Source: Marinosulfonomonas sp.
GTDB lineage: Bacteria; Pseudomonadota; Alphaproteobacteria; Rhodobacterales; Rhodobacteraceae
DNA length: 8,294 nt
NCBI GenBank assembly: GCA_015494385.1
Contig: WGBJ01000287.1
Location: forward strand, 1 to 8,294
Direction: 5' to 3'
The notes under the pieces are model-generated. The model ran no database searches. It saw only the letters and a program-made list of their open reading frames with translations, and was not told where the DNA came from. Shown here in pieces: positions 1-6,743 of this stretch. The first letter of the stretch is position 1; each line of letters opens with the position of its first letter. Both the position numbers and the translations under genes were made by a program.

Positions 1-93
1 GTCTTGCGGATGCTGGTCACGCGCAAACCCGAGATCCTGGCCAAAGATGGCGAACGCCTGCTGGAACTGCAACTGTCCGGCTTTGCAGCATAA
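1..93 (+). CDS. C-terminal end of an unidentified protein (5'-partial)
   Basis: An open frame enters from the left edge in frame 1 and ends at TAA (91-93), giving the last 30 residues of a protein. The tail reads LVTRKPEILAKDGERLLE and finishes LQLSGFAA. It has the look of an amphipathic, helix-forming C-terminus and contains no diagnostic motif, so I do not recognise the family. Codon use is GC-ending and ordinary for this genome. The gene converges on the minus-strand tRNA-Phe 26 bases further on; no strong terminator hairpin is visible in that gap. Confidence 0.6.
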   Translation, partial: VLRMLVTRKPEILAKDGERLLELQLSGFAA

Positions 94-119
94 GGTATTG
101 AAACCGGCGTTTGATTAAA

Positions 120-194
120 TGGTGCCCGGGGGCGGATTTGAACCACCGACACGAGGATTTTCAGTCCACTGCTCTACCCCTGAGCTACCCGGGC
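120..194 (-). tRNA. tRNA-Phe (anticodon GAA)
   Basis: The minus strand folds into a complete 75-nt cloverleaf. It has a 7-bp acceptor stem GCCCGGG/CCCGGGC, a D arm GCTC-AGGGGTA-GAGC, the anticodon loop CTGAAAA with GAA (plus-strand 160-162), a T arm GGTGG-TTCAAAT-CCGCC, discriminator A and an encoded CCA end (120-122). GAA reads the Phe codons UUC and UUU. The anticodon stem GTGGA/TCCTC has one T-T mismatch at its second pair. A TTGAAA at 268-263 on the minus strand could be a -35 element, but no convincing -10 follows it. The gene lies just downstream of yacG in the same direction, an arrangement I associate with Rhodobacterales. Confidence 0.96.
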
Positions 195-276
195 ACGGGT
201 GAACGAATTTCACGTTCGGGTCGCGGTGTTCTAGACGTGGTATCGGCGGGTGTCCAGAGGCTTTTCAAGAAAAATA

Positions 277-459
277 TCAATGCGGGCCAAGTTGTTCTTT
301 TTCCAGCTCTGCTGCAGCTTCATCCATGTCTTCGGGCGTATCCGCCGGAACCGCGTAGGAGCCATTAAACCAGCGCCCCAAATCGACATCTGCACAATGT
401 TTCGAGCAGAAGGGACGATATTTGATATCCGTTTTCTTATCGCATATAGGACATGACAT
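277..459 (-). CDS. yacG: DNA gyrase inhibitor YacG (zinc-binding protein)
   Basis: This is a 60-residue protein of the YacG family, small zinc-binding proteins; E. coli YacG binds GyrB and inhibits DNA gyrase. Four cysteines form the zinc site: C3-x2-C6 and C18-x3-C22, followed directly by the family signature DLGRW and an acidic C-terminal tail. The ATG at 459 is chosen because MSCPIC is the usual family N-terminus and AAGAAAG sits just upstream. Longer in-frame starts (471, 597) would add sequence without family character. The gene normally follows the RNase E/G gene; here a 1.9-kb acyltransferase gene on the other strand lies between them. yacG must therefore be expressed from its own promoter in 460-598 or from far-reaching transcription. 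Confidence in the family is high; the gyrase role is known from E. coli and inferred here. Confidence 0.92.
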   Translation of the reverse strand: MSCPICDKKTDIKYRPFCSKHCADVDLGRWFNGSYAVPADTPEDMDEAAAELEKEQLGPH

Positions 460-598
460 AACGCTTTCTTGCATGTTCCGGAAAAATATCCAAGCTGGAA
501 AAGAAAGCATATAAAAACGAGGGAGAGGCGAGCGTGAATACAGGACAGAACATAGCAATGCGGCCCCACCCCCCGTTAACCAACGGCGTTTTTCCACT

Positions 599-2536
599 AT
601 GAACTACAGACGGGAAATTGACGGCCTGCGGGCAATCGCGGTTTTGCCGGTTATTCTGTATCATGCCGGATTTTCGGTGTTTCAGGGGGGCTATGTCGGG
701 GTTGATGTGTTTTTTGTGATCAGCGGTTTTCTGATCACCACAATCATCCTGAATGACCTGAAACAGGGCCGGTTTTCGATCCTGCGGTTTTACGAACGGC
801 GGGCGCGGCGCATTTTACCGGCACTGTTCACGGTGGTTGCGTCCTGCATTCCATTCGCCTGGATCTGGATGACACCTGTGCAGATGGAGAAATTTGCCGA
901 AAGCGTTCTGGCAACATTTCTGTTCCTGTCCAATATCTATTTCTGGCGCGACAGCGGCTATTTCGCCGCCGCTGCCGATGAAAAGCCGCTGATCCACACC
1001 TGGAGCCTGGCCGTGGAAGAGCAGTTCTATCTGTTGTTCCCGCTGCTTTTGCTATTGCTGTGGAAAAGGGGCGCGCGCCCGGGAACATTCTGGATTTCCA
1101 TACTGGCGGTGGCCAGTTTGCTGTTTTCACAATGGGCAAGCGGGGTTGATCCGGAAAAGAACTTCTTTTTCACGGGCTCACGCATCTGGGAATTGATGGT
1201 TGGTTCGATCGCGGCCTGCATCATGGTGAAACGCCCCCCTGCCCCCAAAGACGGTATTGCGGCCCTCGGGTTGCTGATGATTGTCTTTTCAATTTTCGCC
1301 TATAACGATGCAACCCCCTTTCCTTCGTTCTATACGCTGGTTCCGGTCTTGGGCACGGCGTTTATCCTTGTTTTTGCAGACAAAAATACAATGACCGGTC
1401 GTTTGCTATCTGTTCCATTTCTTGTTGGTATCGGATTGATCAGTTACAGCGCATATTTGTGGCACCAGCCAATATTTGCCTTTGCCCGCGTCTATAACAT
1501 CACCCCGCCACCACAGCTGTTGATGCTGGTACTGGCCTTGCTGTCCATCGGGCTTGCCTACCTGTCGTGGAGATTTATCGAACAACCTTTCCGCCGCACA
1601 AAAACCGGCCCCCTGAAAAGCAGAAAAAGCGTGTTTCTGGCCTCGGGTATCGGCATGGCCCTGTTTTTGGCGTTTGGAGTCTACGGGGACAAAAGCAACG
1701 GAATTCCAAGCCGTTTACCCGCCAATGTAGCATCGTTTTACACAACCAATGAATGGGACAAAAGCTGCCTTTACCAACGCCGCAACGGTCAGCCGGACTG
1801 GCCAAACGAGCGGTGCATTTTCAACAAAGGAGAGCCGTTAAAGATTGCTATCTGGGGGGATTCCATTGCTGCATCGTTAACTCCCAGCATCGCCCGTATT
1901 GTTCAGGATGACAGCGTTGAAGTGCACCAACTCACATATGGTTCGTGCATGCCGGTTAAGGGGCTTCATCGTGCCGGCGTAGAGGGTCAGGACCCTTGCA
2001 TAGATTTTGTCGATCGATCCCATGCCTTTATTCAGAAGGCCGGTTTTGACGCTGTTGTTATTGTCGCCAACTGGCCGGCATATCTGGAATCCGCCGCGTC
2101 ACTGGAACCTGTCGGGGCATCGCAGAAAACTGAGTTTACTGATGTTTTCAAACAAAGCGTGGAGCAGCTTGGCGTGCCCGTCTTATTGCTTTTCACCCAT
2201 CCAAGCGCAAGATACGAGGTTGTGGACGCTGCGGGCAGGGTCTTGTTGCACGACAATCAAGTGCCAAAACTGGGGATCACGATTCAGGAATTCCACAAGA
2301 GAACCCAACGCACCCGCCCCCTTCTGAAAAAAGCCGCCGACATCGCCGGTGTCCAGACACTTTCAATGGAAAATCTGTTCTGTGACACCTATCGAAAGGG
2401 GGAATGTGTATTCAGCAACGGACAGAACATATTCCTGTCCGATAAAGTGCATTTTTCCCCGACCGGTGCGGATATCGTGGCGGGTGCGGTATACAAGAAA
2501 CTGGCTGAAATGCTGGACCTCAGCCCAAAGCAATAG
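599..2536 (+). CDS. Membrane O-acyltransferase, AT3 (OafA/YrhL) domain fused to SGNH domain
   Basis: This 645-residue protein is an AT3-SGNH acyltransferase, a family that moves acetyl or other acyl groups across the inner membrane onto surface or periplasmic glycans such as LPS O-antigen. Residues 1 to about 365 form the AT3 membrane domain: the start IDGLRAIAVLPVILYH carries the R11-x10-H22 motif, then GVDVFFVISGFLIT, FYERRARRILPAL and WSLAVEEQFY, with about ten hydrophobic segments. The last segment is near 345-362. The C-terminal part is a periplasmic SGNH hydrolase-like domain with G420-D421-S422 (nucleophile Ser) and D615-K-V-H618. Length and order are complete. The ATG at 599 fits the family N-terminus, although no clear Shine-Dalgarno precedes it. 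The gene sits alone on the plus strand between yacG and rng and overlaps rng by 17 bases. Its third positions look more A/T-rich than those of rng or phnW (by eye), which suggests acquisition. The acceptor glycan cannot be told from sequence. Confidence 0.93.
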   Translation: MNYRREIDGLRAIAVLPVILYHAGFSVFQGGYVGVDVFFVISGFLITTIILNDLKQGRFSILRFYERRARRILPALFTVVASCIPFAWIWMTPVQMEKFAESVLATFLFLSNIYFWRDSGYFAAAADEKPLIHTWSLAVEEQFYLLFPLLLLLLWKRGARPGTFWISILAVASLLFSQWASGVDPEKNFFFTGSRIWELMVGSIAACIMVKRPPAPKDGIAALGLLMIVFSIFAYNDATPFPSFYTLVPVLGTAFILVFADKNTMTGRLLSVPFLVGIGLISYSAYLWHQPIFAFARVYNITPPPQLLMLVLALLSIGLAYLSWRFIEQPFRRTKTGPLKSRKSVFLASGIGMALFLAFGVYGDKSNGIPSRLPANVASFYTTNEWDKSCLYQRRNGQPDWPNERCIFNKGEPLKIAIWGDSIAASLTPSIARIVQDDSVEVHQLTYGSCMPVKGLHRAGVEGQDPCIDFVDRSHAFIQKAGFDAVVIVANWPAYLESAASLEPVGASQKTEFTDVFKQSVEQLGVPVLLLFTHPSARYEVVDAAGRVLLHDNQVPKLGITIQEFHKRTQRTRPLLKKAADIAGVQTLSMENLFCDTYRKGECVFSNGQNIFLSDKVHFSPTGADIVAGAVYKKLAEMLDLSPKQ

Positions 2537-3545
2537 GCAGGCGTTCGCGTTTTCTTTGCAGCTCATAATGGCCCAGCGGGGTCCAGCCCACCAGTGCCGT
2601 TTCGATACTGTCGGCCCGAAAGGCACTGCGCAGGGCGTTTTCGAACTGTTTGCGATCCTTTTTGGCCAGCGGGGCCAGATCCAGCGTGATCTGACCGCCC
2701 AACCCACGCAAGCGCAACTGGCGGGGCAATTCACGGGCGCAGGCCAGATTGGCCTTTAATCCTGCCGCAGGCGAGGTATCGCCGCCGGTGTTCACATCCA
2801 CAGCCACCAGGGCGCGGGTCGGTTCGATATAGAGTGTCACGCTGCCCAGCCGCACTTCGGCCCCTTGCAGCGCGTCGATGGCATCCAGCACACCGTGATC
2901 CTCGAAGGATCCGTCATGGTTGGCCAACTGGTCCGGCTCCCCCCACTCGCGCCAGCCCAGATGATGCGGGTCCAGCCCGTCCATCAGCAGTTCGGGATCA
3001 GTGCCATCAGCGCCCATCACGGCTTCGGCAGCATCGCGCATGGCCAGGACATCTTCCTCGATCTCGTCGCCATCCACCCCGTCACAGCCCGACCGCAGGA
3101 TCAGCCCGAAATCCGAGCCATCCATCGCGATATGGGCAATTTCCAGCAGGCGGTCGCGCTCGTCCTCGTCCCGGATCGAGCGGGAAATATTCAACCCCGG
3201 CGCATCCGGTGTGACAATCGCATAGCGGCTTTTGAACAGCACCTTATGGGTAACCGGCACCGCCTTGCCGCCCTCGGCATAACCGGTGACCTGCACCAGC
3301 ATGGTCTGGCCGGGGCGCAACCCCTTGCCTTGGCGCAGGAACGCAGTCTGGCCATCGGGCAGGCGCAGCATCATGCCCCCCTGCCCCTTTAGCGGGCGAT
3401 CCACCACAGCGCGATAAATCGCACCGGGGGTCGGGGCCGCGCCATCGGGCGGGGACAGCAATAAATCCTGTAGTTTTCCATCAACCATCAGCGCCGCCGC
3501 AGGGCGGCCGTTATAATGATCCAGCGCAACCAGAGTGCCCTTCAT
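2520..3545 (-). CDS. Ribonuclease E/G family protein, short form
   Basis: This 341-residue endoribonuclease of the RNase E/G family cuts single-stranded RNA in rRNA maturation and mRNA decay. Residues 40-100 match the S1 RNA-binding region ([10 protein letters not shown] ... AFLRQGKGL). SRYAIVTP and [14 protein letters not shown] follow, then R151-S152 where the 5'-sensor RT of RNase E lies. The catalytic core has AVD250VN252TGGD and GGQITLD289L, corresponding to the Mg-binding D303, N305 and D346 of E. coli RNase E, and ends with [13 protein letters not shown]. The protein stops just before the place where E. coli RNases E and G carry the CPxC zinc-link, and it lacks any scaffold tail. The ATG at 3545 is chosen over an upstream in-frame start because it overlaps the maf stop as ATGA and has AAAGG upstream. 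It is the third gene of infA-maf-rng. Whether it replaces or supplements a full-length RNase E elsewhere is unknown. Confidence 0.92.
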   Translation of the reverse strand: MKGTLVALDHYNGRPAAALMVDGKLQDLLLSPPDGAAPTPGAIYRAVVDRPLKGQGGMMLRLPDGQTAFLRQGKGLRPGQTMLVQVTGYAEGGKAVPVTHKVLFKSRYAIVTPDAPGLNISRSIRDEDERDRLLEIAHIAMDGSDFGLILRSGCDGVDGDEIEEDVLAMRDAAEAVMGADGTDPELLMDGLDPHHLGWREWGEPDQLANHDGSFEDHGVLDAIDALQGAEVRLGSVTLYIEPTRALVAVDVNTGGDTSPAAGLKANLACARELPRQLRLRGLGGQITLDLAPLAKKDRKQFENALRSAFRADSIETALVGWTPLGHYELQRKRERLPIALG

Positions 3546-4126
3546 GACCAGCCTTTCAACAGCGGATAGCCCGCCGTTTGTAACAATTGTGCGGTTTCGG
3601 CCACCGGCAAGCCCATCACAGCAGAAAAGGATCCGCTGATCCACGGGATAAACGCACCCGCCGGTCCCTGAATGGCATAGCCACCCGCCTTGCCGCGCCA
3701 GTCATCACTTGCCAGATAGGCGTTCAGTTCCTCATTAGACAGGCGTTTCATCTGAACCGTGGTGACAACATCGCGTTCCCACAGTTTGTCGCCGCGTTTC
3801 ACCGCCACCGCTGTGATCACCTTGTGCCGCCGTCCGGCCATTGCCAGCAGAAATTCCGCCGCCTGCCCCGCATCCGCAGGTTTGCCCAATATCCGTCGGC
3901 CCAGCGCCACCGTGGTATCGGCGCACAGCACGATTTCATCGGGCGTGGCGGTAACGGCCAGCACCTTTTCCCGCGCCATGCGGGCGCAGTACGGGCGGGG
4001 TAATTCGCGGGGTTGCGGGGTTTCGTCAATGTCGGGCGGGCGGACATCATCCGCCACCACCCCGATTTGCGCCAACAGCTCGGCCCGCCGTGGGCTGCCA
4101 GAGCCCAGAACCAGCCGGACGTTCAT
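3542..4126 (-). CDS. maf: Maf family nucleoside triphosphate pyrophosphatase
   Basis: This 194-residue protein is of the Maf/HAM1-like fold, hydrolysing non-canonical or pyrimidine NTPs to the monophosphate plus pyrophosphate (house-cleaning, also linked to septum control). The N-terminal phosphate-binding motif is LGSGSPRR (residues 7-14). The central CAD70TTV carries the conserved Asp, and [10 protein letters not shown] (145-154) holds the conserved Lys146 and Gln153. KAGxYxIQG-type wording is closer to the YhdE (dTTP/UTP) branch than to YceF, so I lean to dTTP/UTP pyrophosphatase, with moderate certainty. Length is normal for the family. It begins 4 bases after the infA stop without a strong ribosome binding site of its own, which implies translational coupling. 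Its TGA overlaps the rng ATG. Confidence 0.93.
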   Translation of the reverse strand: MNVRLVLGSGSPRRAELLAQIGVVADDVRPPDIDETPQPRELPRPYCARMAREKVLAVTATPDEIVLCADTTVALGRRILGKPADAGQAAEFLLAMAGRRHKVITAVAVKRGDKLWERDVVTTVQMKRLSNEELNAYLASDDWRGKAGGYAIQGPAGAFIPWISGSFSAVMGLPVAETAQLLQTAGYPLLKGWS

Positions 4127-4130
4127 AACG

Positions 4131-4349
4131 CTACTTGAAGCGATAGTTGATACGGCCCTTGGTCAGGTCATAGGGGGTCATTTCGACCTGCACCTTGTCA
4201 CCTGCCAGAACGCGAATACGGTTCTTGCGCATTTTACCTGCCGTGTGCGCGATAATTTCATGGCCGTTTTCCAGCTCGACCCGAAATGTCGCGTTCGGCA
4301 GGAGTTCCTTTACGACGCCGGGAAATTCGAGCAGTTCTTCCTTAGCCAT
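4131..4349 (-). CDS. infA: Translation initiation factor IF-1
   Basis: This 72-residue protein has the same length as E. coli IF-1 and is recognisable throughout. It starts [13 protein letters not shown], runs through [32 protein letters not shown], and ends with [11 protein letters not shown]. It is a single OB-fold (S1-like) protein that binds the 30S A site with IF-2 and IF-3 during initiation. The ATG at 4349 is preceded by AAGGAGA at 7-13 bases upstream on the minus strand, the strongest ribosome binding site in the window, as expected for a highly expressed gene. It heads the infA-maf-rng operon. The 208-bp gap to lysR upstream must contain its promoter. Confidence 0.98.
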   Translation of the reverse strand: MAKEELLEFPGVVKELLPNATFRVELENGHEIIAHTAGKMRKNRIRVLAGDKVQVEMTPYDLTKGRINYRFK

Positions 4350-4353
4350 GGTC

Positions 4354-4360
4354 TCTCCTT
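4354..4360 (-). promoter_or_regulatory. Strong Shine-Dalgarno of infA
   Basis: AAGGAGA on the minus strand lies 4 bases before the infA ATG and matches the anti-Shine-Dalgarno very well. It fixes the infA start. Confidence 0.85.
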
Positions 4361-4456
4361 AAAACATACACCCGCCATTGTGCGGGCGCCCCCTAGATGG
4401 GACGGTTGCACCGGTTTTTCAAGAGAAATCATCGCTCCTGCCCCGCAATACCGGGC

Positions 4457-4474
4457 ATTATCGGTAAATTTACC
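4457..4474 (-). promoter_or_regulatory. Possible infA promoter -10 box with adjoining perfect palindrome
   Basis: Within the 208-bp lysR-infA gap, plus-strand 4463-4474 reads GGTAAATTTACC, a perfect 12-bp palindrome. On the minus strand it is followed at once by GATAAT (4462-4457), a good -10 hexamer. No clear -35 is found at 16-18 bp. Transcription from here would give a leader of roughly 100 nt before infA, containing a small CCCGC/GCGGG hairpin (4371-4386). The palindrome could be an operator over the promoter. This is an inference from pattern only. Confidence 0.35.
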
Positions 4475-4528
4475 CTATCTTGACCGGGTTTTCGCCTTGG
4501 ACCGGATGAAACAACCACAATCGCCCAC

Positions 4529-4543
4529 AAAGGGAATCCCTTT
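4529..4543 (-). repeat. Short inverted repeat after lysR (weak terminator candidate)
   Basis: AAAGGG-AAT-CCCTTT (plus strand) forms a 6-bp stem with a 3-base loop starting 15 bases past the lysR stop. On the minus strand the 3' arm ends in TTT with no longer T-run, so termination of lysR would be weak; the plus strand has the better T-tract but no gene to end. Confidence 0.3.
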
Positions 4544-4557
4544 TATTGGTATGTGAC

Positions 4558-5409
4558 CTAAAGCATCCCGACAAACGCCCGGATCAGGCGCCCGCCGCGT
4601 CGTTCGGCCAGATTAACGACGGCTTCTTCCATCAGGATCGGGGTGCCGCTGATTGTGATCGGGGCAAGGCGCACGTCCTCGGCCAGTTCTTTTTGCGACA
4701 CAAAACCAATGCCGACGCCCGAAGCGACGATTTCCTGCACCGCCTCGCGCCCTTCGGCCTCGATTGCGGCGGTCAGGGGAATGCCTTGCGCCTCGGCGGC
4801 CCGTTCCAGTTTCTGACGGGTCTTTGATCCCTTTTCACGCAGCACCAGCGGCATTGCCGACAGTTGTTTTAGGGATAGCGAATGATGCGCGGACAGGGGA
4901 TTCGTGCGGGCGGTAAAGGCAATGATCGGGCTTGACCCCAGCCGCACAACATCAATCGCCGCCGTATCGGGCACGGTTCCCAGCACGCCGATATCGGCGC
5001 GGTAATCATGCAGGGCCTGGATCACATCGGCGGAATTGCCGGTGCGGATTTCCACCCGCACCTGCGGAAATTTCTGCCGGAACCGCGCCAGCACAGCCAG
5101 AACATGGCTGGCCGAATCCACATGCAGCCGCAGGGTGCCGGAACTGAAGGCGCGATTTTCCTGCAACAATTCCCGCGCCTGATTTTCGTTTTCAAACAAC
5201 CGCTTGGTGATCTCCAGCAAATGTTCCCCCTGCTCTGTCAATGTCACCCGCCGCTTTTCACGGTTGAACAACAGGGTATCGTATTCCTCTTCCAGCTTGC
5301 GCACCTGATCGGAGATCGCCGGCTGGGTCAGATACAACGCCTTGGCCGCACTGGAAAAGCCGCCGTGCAGGGCAACATTGTGAAAGGCACGAAGCTGGAC
5401 ATAACGCAT
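4558..5409 (-). CDS. LysR-type transcriptional regulator of 2-AEP catabolism
   Basis: This 283-residue LysR-type regulator is whole. Residues 1 to about 60 form the winged helix-turn-helix (LRAFHNVALHGGFSSAAKALYLTQ, then PAISDQVRKLEEEYDTLLFNR and RRVTLTEQG). A linker helix follows, then the effector-binding domain from about residue 90 (LRLHVDSASHVLAVLARF ... GVGIGFVSQKELAED). The ATG at 5409 is chosen over a TTG two codons upstream because MRYVQLRAF is the usual N-terminus. It is divergent from phnW with a 111-bp gap holding a perfect inverted repeat. The position and sequence fit the aminoethylphosphonate-associated LysR group (the TIGR03339 type). It most likely activates phnW-phnX and the transporter on sensing 2-AEP or an intermediate and represses itself; that role is inferred from context, since the ligand cannot be read from sequence. 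Confidence 0.92.
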   Translation of the reverse strand: MRYVQLRAFHNVALHGGFSSAAKALYLTQPAISDQVRKLEEEYDTLLFNREKRRVTLTEQGEHLLEITKRLFENENQARELLQENRAFSSGTLRLHVDSASHVLAVLARFRQKFPQVRVEIRTGNSADVIQALHDYRADIGVLGTVPDTAAIDVVRLGSSPIIAFTARTNPLSAHHSLSLKQLSAMPLVLREKGSKTRQKLERAAEAQGIPLTAAIEAEGREAVQEIVASGVGIGFVSQKELAEDVRLAPITISGTPILMEEAVVNLAERRGGRLIRAFVGML

Positions 5410-5426
5410 TCTCAAGTCTCATTAGT

Positions 5427-5459
5427 AAAATCGTTAGGTTGATCTAAATTAACGATTTT
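5427..5459. promoter_or_regulatory. Perfect inverted repeat, probable LysR operator between lysR and phnW
   Basis: The arms AAAATCGTTA (5427-5436) and TAACGATTTT (5450-5459) are exact reverse complements, 10 bp each, separated by 13 bp. Inside lies a second smaller symmetric element, TTAG-N6-CTAA (5434-5447), which includes a T-N11-A spacing (5435/5447) typical of LysR-type binding sites. It ends 17 bases upstream of the lysR ATG and lies about 60 bases upstream of phnW, where a divergent-control operator would be expected. The block is A/T-rich against GC-rich surroundings. No PhoB-type direct repeat was seen in the gap. Confidence 0.65.
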
Positions 5460-5520
5460 TCAATCGGACAGGCAAGGGGCTATTGATACCATATTCGACA
5501 CCCGAGCAGAGGCACACGCC

Positions 5521-6708
5521 ATGTCCGATACAGCATTCAAAATCACCCCCCCACATCTGGGCGAACCCTACCTGCTAACCCCCGGTCCGCTGACCACATC
5601 CTATGCGGTGAAACAGGCCATGCTGCGCGACTGGGGCAGTTGGGATGGCGATTTTCGCGCTGTCACAGCCCAAATGCGCAAGATGCTGCTGGACATGGTT
5701 TATGATACCAAAGGTGAATTTGATTGCGTGCCGATGCAAGGCAGCGGCACCTTTTCGGTCGAGGCGATGCTGGCCAGTTTCACCCCGCGCGATGGCAAGG
5801 TTCTGGTGCTGTCCAACGGCGCCTATGGCAAACGGATCGCGCAGACGCTGGACTATCTGAACCGCGATCATGTGGTGATCGACAAGGGCGATTATATGCC
5901 CCCGCGCGGAGACGAGGTAACCGCCGCCCTGCGCGCTGATCCCGCCATCACCCATGTGGTCGTGGTGCATTGCGAAACCAGTTCCGGCATCCTGAACCCC
6001 GTCGCGGAAATCTCGCAAGCCGTCTACGCCGAGGGGCGCAAACTGCTGATCGATTCCATGAGCGCCTTTGGTGCAATCCCGCTGGAAGTTGGCGAAATCC
6101 GCTTTGATGCAATGGTGTCCTCGGCCAACAAATGTATCGAGGGCGTTCCCGGCTTTGGCTTTGTCATCGCCCGAAAGGATGAATTGCAGGCCGCCAAGGG
6201 GCGCAGCCATTCCCTCAGCCTCGATCTGCACGCGCAATGGACGTATATGAACAAAACCGGCCAGTGGCGATTTACGCCGCCGACCCATGTGGTTGTGGCC
6301 TTTCTGCAGGCTCTGAAAGCGCACAAAGCCGAAGGCGGTGTTGCGGGGCGCGGCACGCGGTATGCTGACAACCGCGATGTGCTGGTTGAGGGGATGCGTG
6401 GCCTTGGATTTGAAACCCTGCTCAAGGACCGATGGCTGTCACCCATCATCGTCACCTTTTTCAATCCGGTGCATAAGTCGTTTGATTTCAATGCGTTCTA
6501 CGAGTCCATGAAAACCAAAGGCTTCATCATCTACCCCGGCAAACTGACCGTGGTTGACAGTTTTCGCATCGGCTGCATCGGCCAGATGGACACCGATGTA
6601 ATGCGGCAAGTGGTGCAAGCCGCCAAGGAAACCTTGAACGAAATGGGCGTGCCGGATGCGGCCCCGCCTGAACAAGCCCTGATCGAGCGCGCCAGACTGG
6701 CCGCTTAG
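5521..6708 (+). CDS. phnW: 2-aminoethylphosphonate--pyruvate transaminase
   Basis: This 395-residue PLP enzyme of aminotransferase class V transfers the amino group of 2-AEP to pyruvate, giving phosphonoacetaldehyde and L-alanine; it is cytosolic. The family start LLTPGPLTTSYAVK is at 18-31 and RDWGSWDGDF at 36-45. QGSGTFSVEAM (73-83) binds the cofactor phosphate, and LIDSMSAFG (176-184) carries the cofactor-binding Asp178. SSANKCIEGVPGFGF (200-214) holds the Schiff-base Lys204, and DSFRIGCIGQMD near the C-terminus has the substrate-carboxylate Arg. Length is slightly above the usual 360-370 because of a short N-terminal extension and a C-terminal tail. The ATG at 5521 follows AGAGG at 8 bases. 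It is the first gene of the plus-strand run, with phnX 35 bases downstream. All key residues are present, so I expect an active enzyme. Confidence 0.96.
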   Translation: MSDTAFKITPPHLGEPYLLTPGPLTTSYAVKQAMLRDWGSWDGDFRAVTAQMRKMLLDMVYDTKGEFDCVPMQGSGTFSVEAMLASFTPRDGKVLVLSNGAYGKRIAQTLDYLNRDHVVIDKGDYMPPRGDEVTAALRADPAITHVVVVHCETSSGILNPVAEISQAVYAEGRKLLIDSMSAFGAIPLEVGEIRFDAMVSSANKCIEGVPGFGFVIARKDELQAAKGRSHSLSLDLHAQWTYMNKTGQWRFTPPTHVVVAFLQALKAHKAEGGVAGRGTRYADNRDVLVEGMRGLGFETLLKDRWLSPIIVTFFNPVHKSFDFNAFYESMKTKGFIIYPGKLTVVDSFRIGCIGQMDTDVMRQVVQAAKETLNEMGVPDAAPPEQALIERARLAA

Positions 6709-6743
6709 ATTTTCACTGACTTAATCTAAAGGAAACATGAAAA

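Noticed and set aside
564..574. C-rich run (G-rich on the minus strand) as a possible G-quadruplex
   Set aside because: Only two G-runs are present close together, which is not enough for the usual four-run motif.
573..593. Small hairpin CCGTT-AACC-AACGG followed by TTTTT just before the acyltransferase ATG
   Set aside because: The stem is only 5 bp and a terminator directly in front of the start would silence the gene; probably chance, though a leader role is not excluded.
120..598. tRNA-Phe as an integration site for a genomic island carrying the acyltransferase
   Set aside because: No integrase, no repeated tRNA 3' end and no second attachment site were seen, and yacG still lies in its usual place between the tRNA and the foreign gene.
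2503..2525. 6-bp inverted repeat GGCTGA/TCAGCC around the rng stop as a terminator
   Set aside because: The stem is short with an 11-base loop and no T-tract; it is better explained as coding sequence of the acyltransferase.
2865..3392. A 175-codon plus-strand open frame opposite the RNase E/G gene
   Set aside because: It is a mirror frame of a well-supported gene, with no plausible start signal or domain.
3759..4556. A 265-codon open frame on the plus strand opposite maf and infA
   Set aside because: It runs antisense through two clearly identified genes, its protein has no domain character, and long antisense frames are common opposite GC-rich genes.
5575..6324. A 249-codon open frame on the minus strand opposite phnW
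   Set aside because: phnW has all family motifs in the sense frame; the antisense translation is rich in His, Gly and Arg and matches nothing I recognise.
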